Below the pieces are notes generated by a model. The model was not told where the DNA came from, ran no database searches, and was given only the letters and a program-made list of their open reading frames with translations. DNA of 64,000 nt from an uncultured Mycoplasmatota bacterium (GTDB taxonomy: Bacteria > Bacillota_I > Bacilli_A > RF39 > UBA660): the NCBI GenBank assembly GCA_900553855.1, contig USFG01000007.1:5869-69868 (forward strand), written 5' to 3'. The position numbers were made by a program, and so were the translations under genes. Below are positions 61,125 through 64,000 of the stretch, piece after piece. Every line of letters starts with the position of its first letter. Within the stretch, counting starts at the first letter, position 1.

Positions 61125-61364
61125 TTAAATTGCGTATTCTTTTATATATTTTGATATTTCTCTTTCAGTTAGAACTTTTCCTTCGCTAATTACATTATCA
61201 TTAATAACGAGTAAGGGAGGATTCTTTACGTTGTAGTTTTTATCGGTTATTACATTTAAAATTGTAGGGGTGAAATCAAGTTTGAGAGTACTTAATGATT
61301 TTTTTACATTTTTAATTAATTTTATTTTATTGCTAGAATTAGTTCCAACTATTTTTATATTCAT
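61125..61364 (-). CDS. Thioredoxin_3-like small protein lacking the active-site cysteines
   Basis: 79 residues. The start MNIKIVGTNSSNKIKLIKNV aligns with redox-active disulfide protein 2 (thioredoxin_3), which has KILGxGCxxCKKL; here both Cys are Ser/Lys. The rest keeps the fold (NPPLLVINDNVISEGKVLTEREISKYIKE). It has an AAGGAAA site and lies downstream of the P-type ATPase. It cannot do disulfide chemistry; a binding role or decay are possible. Confidence 0.7.
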   Translation of the reverse strand: MNIKIVGTNSSNKIKLIKNVKKSLSTLKLDFTPTILNVITDKNYNVKNPPLLVINDNVISEGKVLTEREISKYIKEYAI

Positions 61365-61510
61365 TAATTTCCTTCTTTCATTTATTTATATCTTTTAATT
61401 ATTTACTTCTTAGATGTGATTTTGTTTTTCTAATATATTTTATCACTTCTCCTTTCGACAATTAAATGATATCTAATTAATGTGAAAATGATGAGAAAAT
61501 TGTATGAAAT

Positions 61511-63562
61511 TTATTTGATTTTATATTTTAAGATTCTGGTTGTATTTAAAATGGTTAAAACAGTTACACCGGTATCGGCAAATACGGCTGCTGCCATAGT
61601 GGCTAGATTCATACTTGTTAAGATTAGAATGATTATTTTAGTACCAATTGAGAATATTAAATTTTCTTTAATTATTTTAGCTGTATATTTAGAAATATCG
61701 ATAGCCTTTCTTATTTTATCAATATCATCATCGATTATAACAATGTCTGATGCTTCGATGGCAGAATCACTTCCAATATTCCCCATAGAAAAACCAATAT
61801 TTGATGCGACAATTGAAGGAGCATCATTAATTCCGTCTCCAACAAATCCGACTAAATTTTCATCTTTTTCCATTTCTTTTAATAATTCATTATATTTTTG
61901 GTTTGGTAATAATTCATATTTGACTTCATCGATATTTACTTTTTCAGCTATTTCTTCAGCAATTTCTTTTTTATCTCCGGTAAACATCATAGTTTTTATA
62001 TTATGTTTTTTTAACTCAGAAATTACTTTTTTAGAATTAGATTTAATTTTATCTTTAAGTTCTATTTTAGCAATTATTTTACTATCTACTTTTAAAAATA
62101 TTCCTTTTTCAACTTGGTTAGATTTAATAAATTCAGCACTACCAATTTTAACTTTAGTTGAATCTATTTCATAAGAAATACCTTTTCCAGAAATTTCTTT
62201 AAAGTTTTTAACGTCTTTAGTATTCGTTTTTTTAGCAAAATATTTAACTATTGATTTACCAATAGGATGATTACTTAAAGATTCTCCTTTAACATAATAA
62301 TTTATAATATCATTTTTTGAATATTCATTATCTAATATAATTAGATTTAAATCTTCGAAGTTACCTGTTGTAATTGTTCCGGTTTTATCAAAAATAATAG
62401 TATTTAATTTACGTAAGTTATCTAAGTAGTCGCTTCCTTTAATAAGGATTCCATTTTTAGATGAAACTCCAATACCGGAAAAATATGATAGTGGCACGGA
62501 AATAGCAATAGCACATGGGCAGGAAATAACTAGATAGGTTAAGGCAATATTTAAGGATTCTTTTATAGTATAATCAAAGAAGATTGGATAGGTTATAAAT
62601 ACAATAACTGAAAGTATTAAGACAACTGGGGTATATATTTTAGCAGCATGAGAAACAAAATTTTCAGTTTTAGCTTTTTTATCACTTGCATTTTCAACAA
62701 GTTCAAGGATTTGAGCAACTGTTGAATTTTCATAATCTTTAGTCACTTTTATTTCTAGGATGTTTCCAATGTTAATAGTTCCAGATAATACTTCATCTTG
62801 TTCTTTAACACTTACTAATTTTGATTCGCCAGTTAGGGAACTATTATCTAACTTAGAATTACCTTTAATAATTATTCCATCTAATGGGATTTTTTCTCCT
62901 TTTTTAACAATAATTGTTTCGCCTAATTTAACTTCTTCAGGATTTACTATAACTTGTTCATTATTTCTTAAAACACAGGCGTAATCTGGCTTAATATCCA
63001 TTAAATTTGATATGCTTTTACGAGAATTATTTAGAGCAAGATTTTCTAATATCTTACCTATTTGATATAGGAAGATAACCATTAATCCTTCCATTTCTTT
63101 ACCAATTAGAAAGGCTCCTATACAAGAAATACTTATTAACATATTTTCATTTATAATATGGGATTTGATAAGCATCTTTATTGCTTTTATGGTTGTTTTA
63201 GATAGTAGAACAATTAAAGCAAAAATACTTAATATTTCATTTATTATTTTATTTTGATTAAATAAATGAGATAACAAGATCAAGAATAAGCCAACAATTA
63301 AAATAATTATATCTTTTTTTATGTTATTTTTAGCATCAATATTTTCATTTAGTTCTAAAATGGTTATATCTGGTTCAACTTCTTTAGATTTTTTACTAAC
63401 ATATTTTTTAATATTCTTAGTTAAATTTGTTTCTATTGTTAGAGTTGATTTACTAAAGTTGCAAGATACATTTTTTAAGTTTGGATCTTTGTTTAAGTGA
63501 TTTTCTATTTCTTTAGCACAATTTGCACAGTCAAGGTTTTCAATTTTATATTTATATTTCAT
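61511..63562 (-). CDS. cadA: Heavy-metal P1B-type ATPase (CadA/ZntA-like)
   Basis: About 683 residues. N-terminal HMA domain with metal motif LDCANCAKE, eight membrane helices, CPC metal site in VISCPCAIAISVPLSYFSG, phosphorylation motif FDKTGTITTG, the HP motif SNHPIGKSIV and GDGINDAPS. Exports Zn, Cd or Pb type ions; the CPC with ANC sensor fits the Zn/Cd group. ATG 63562 overlaps the end of the ArsR gene; it is coupled. Confidence 0.93.
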   Translation of the reverse strand: MKYKYKIENLDCANCAKEIENHLNKDPNLKNVSCNFSKSTLTIETNLTKNIKKYVSKKSKEVEPDITILELNENIDAKNNIKKDIIILIVGLFLILLSHLFNQNKIINEILSIFALIVLLSKTTIKAIKMLIKSHIINENMLISISCIGAFLIGKEMEGLMVIFLYQIGKILENLALNNSRKSISNLMDIKPDYACVLRNNEQVIVNPEEVKLGETIIVKKGEKIPLDGIIIKGNSKLDNSSLTGESKLVSVKEQDEVLSGTINIGNILEIKVTKDYENSTVAQILELVENASDKKAKTENFVSHAAKIYTPVVLILSVIVFITYPIFFDYTIKESLNIALTYLVISCPCAIAISVPLSYFSGIGVSSKNGILIKGSDYLDNLRKLNTIIFDKTGTITTGNFEDLNLIILDNEYSKNDIINYYVKGESLSNHPIGKSIVKYFAKKTNTKDVKNFKEISGKGISYEIDSTKVKIGSAEFIKSNQVEKGIFLKVDSKIIAKIELKDKIKSNSKKVISELKKHNIKTMMFTGDKKEIAEEIAEKVNIDEVKYELLPNQKYNELLKEMEKDENLVGFVGDGINDAPSIVASNIGFSMGNIGSDSAIEASDIVIIDDDIDKIRKAIDISKYTAKIIKENLIFSIGTKIIILILTSMNLATMAAAVFADTGVTVLTILNTTRILKYKIK

Positions 63563-63839
63563 CAATATGTTCAACTCCTACTCTAAATATTTTTTCAACA
63601 TGGTCATCAGCCAAACTATATATCGTGCTTTGTCCTTCTTTACGATATTTAACTAATTTGGATTGTTTTAGAATCCTTAGTTGATGAGAGATAGCTGATT
63701 GGGTTGAACTTGTTAACTCGGCTATTTCACTTACGCATAACTCCTTTTCTAATAAACAATTAATTATTTTGATTCTAGTAGAATCACCAAATATTTTAAA
63801 TAACTCTGATAGGTCGATTACTTGATCATCATTTAACAT
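63552..63839 (-). CDS. ArsR/SmtB family metal-sensing repressor
   Basis: About 95 residues. Winged helix with recognition helix SSTQSAISHQLRILKQSKLV and metal-site-like ELCVSEIAEL (one Cys, the alpha-3 ELCVC-type motif with only one of two Cys). C-terminal helix has His residues (DDHVEKIFRVGVEHIDEI), as in Zn sensors of the alpha-5 type (CzrA/SmtB). So Zn is more likely than Cd/Pb. ATG 63839 with AAGGAG is chosen over 63869, which lies in the operator. Confidence 0.93.
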   Translation of the reverse strand: MLNDDQVIDLSELFKIFGDSTRIKIINCLLEKELCVSEIAELTSSTQSAISHQLRILKQSKLVKYRKEGQSTIYSLADDHVEKIFRVGVEHIDEI

Positions 63840-63850
63840 ACTTTTCTCCT

Positions 63851-63904
63851 TATATGAGCATTTGTTCATATATTCATTATATGTATAATAAAAAATAAAG
63901 TCAA
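63851..63904 (-). promoter_or_regulatory. Promoter and ArsR/SmtB operator of the metal operon
   Basis: Minus-strand -35 TTGACT (63899-63904), spacer 17, -10 TATAAT (63876-63881). Immediately downstream is an imperfect palindrome, TATATGAACA-AA-TGCTCATATA (63851-63872), which closely resembles SmtB/CzrA operators. Bound repressor would cover the start site, and metal would release it. Confidence 0.85.
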
Positions 63905-63939
63905 CATTAACTTTATTTTTCTTAACGCTTCGCTATATA

Positions 63940-64000
63940 TCACTCAAGTGTATATGCATTTTCTATACTTTCGCCTGTTCCTCCAGCTATCACGACATCA
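63940..64000 (-). CDS. 3' end of an off-window gene
   Basis: A minus-strand frame, open from the window edge, ends DVVIAGGTGESIENAYTLE then TGA. Only 19 codons are visible, so the product cannot be named. No terminator follows before the metal operon promoter. Confidence 0.35.
   Translation of the reverse strand, partial: DVVIAGGTGESIENAYTLE

Noticed and set aside
61482..62174. 230-codon plus-strand frame within cadA
   Set aside because: It is a shadow of the P-type ATPase on the other strand, hydrophobic by complement, with no domain.

Overview
The window comes from a very AT-rich, low-GC Gram-positive bacterium (Bacillota, Bacilli-like), probably an uncultured gut lineage with a compact genome. 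The evidence is the Bacillus-type gene order mrnC-rlmB-sigH-secE-nusG-rplKAJL and rpsL-rpsG-fusA-tuf, strong AGGAGG/AGGTGAT ribosome binding sites, Gram-positive families (M23, GH25, CwlD-like amidase, GerQ, YvlD, YitT) and consensus sigma-A promoters. UGA is a stop here (genetic code 11, not the Mycoplasma code): prfB (release factor 2) is present and carries the classical UGA programmed frameshift, and intact genes encode Trp as TGG. No tRNA, rRNA, CRISPR array, insertion sequence or prophage was seen.

Layout. 1-9.9 kb: tex (partial), a membrane protein of unknown role, a radical SAM protein, an ABC exporter (NatAB-like) overlapping an M13 peptidase, a stand-alone Clp D1-type ATPase and a YitT transporter-like protein. 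9.9-14.3 kb: the str operon (rpsL, rpsG, fusA, tuf). 14.3-16.3 kb: a putative type I toxin-antitoxin locus, murB and two small membrane proteins, where rpoB-rpoC would usually lie. 16.3-23.3 kb: rplL, rplJ (with an L10 leader attenuator), rplA, rplK, nusG, secE, two tandem HipA-fold kinase-like genes, a SigH-like sigma factor, rlmB and mrnC. 23.3-31 kb: a TPR glycosyltransferase, an ASCH protein, a decayed NTP pyrophosphatase gene, a collagen-like surface protein, trxB and a SNF2 helicase. 31-31.4 kb: the second copy of the toxin-antitoxin locus. 31.4-38.3 kb: lgt, yvlD-like, a YfcC-like transporter, lysS, gerQ, hydrolases, LemA-like, NUDIX and rlmH. 38.2-44.8 kb: walJ, an M23/G5/LysM peptidase, dnaB, rplI, an AAA/DUF4143 ATPase and rpsF-ssb-rpsR. 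44.9-50.7 kb: a surface protein with a decayed tandem copy, ychF, an ATP-grasp pseudogene, HtrA and an Abi_2 defence protein. 50.7-64 kb: a CwlD-like amidase, a large protein of unknown function, mgtE, YitT, prfB, a transglutaminase-like protein, trpS, a GH25 lysozyme lipoprotein, two cysteine-depleted small proteins and an ArsR-controlled metal P-type ATPase operon.

Most genes are on the minus strand and are organised in short operons ending in clear intrinsic terminators. Housekeeping functions (translation, cell wall, replication) dominate. GerQ, the CwlD-like amidase and SigH together hint at a sporulation programme or its remains.

The most novel signal is a pair of ~350-bp elements (14.34-14.71 kb and 31.01-31.37 kb). 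Each has a promoter, a hairpin that hides the ribosome binding site, a 31-residue hydrophobic peptide gene, complementary 5' and 3' mRNA ends, an intrinsic terminator, and a convergent antisense promoter with its own terminator. This is the layout of type I toxin-antitoxin loci. The peptide does not resemble any toxin family I can recall.
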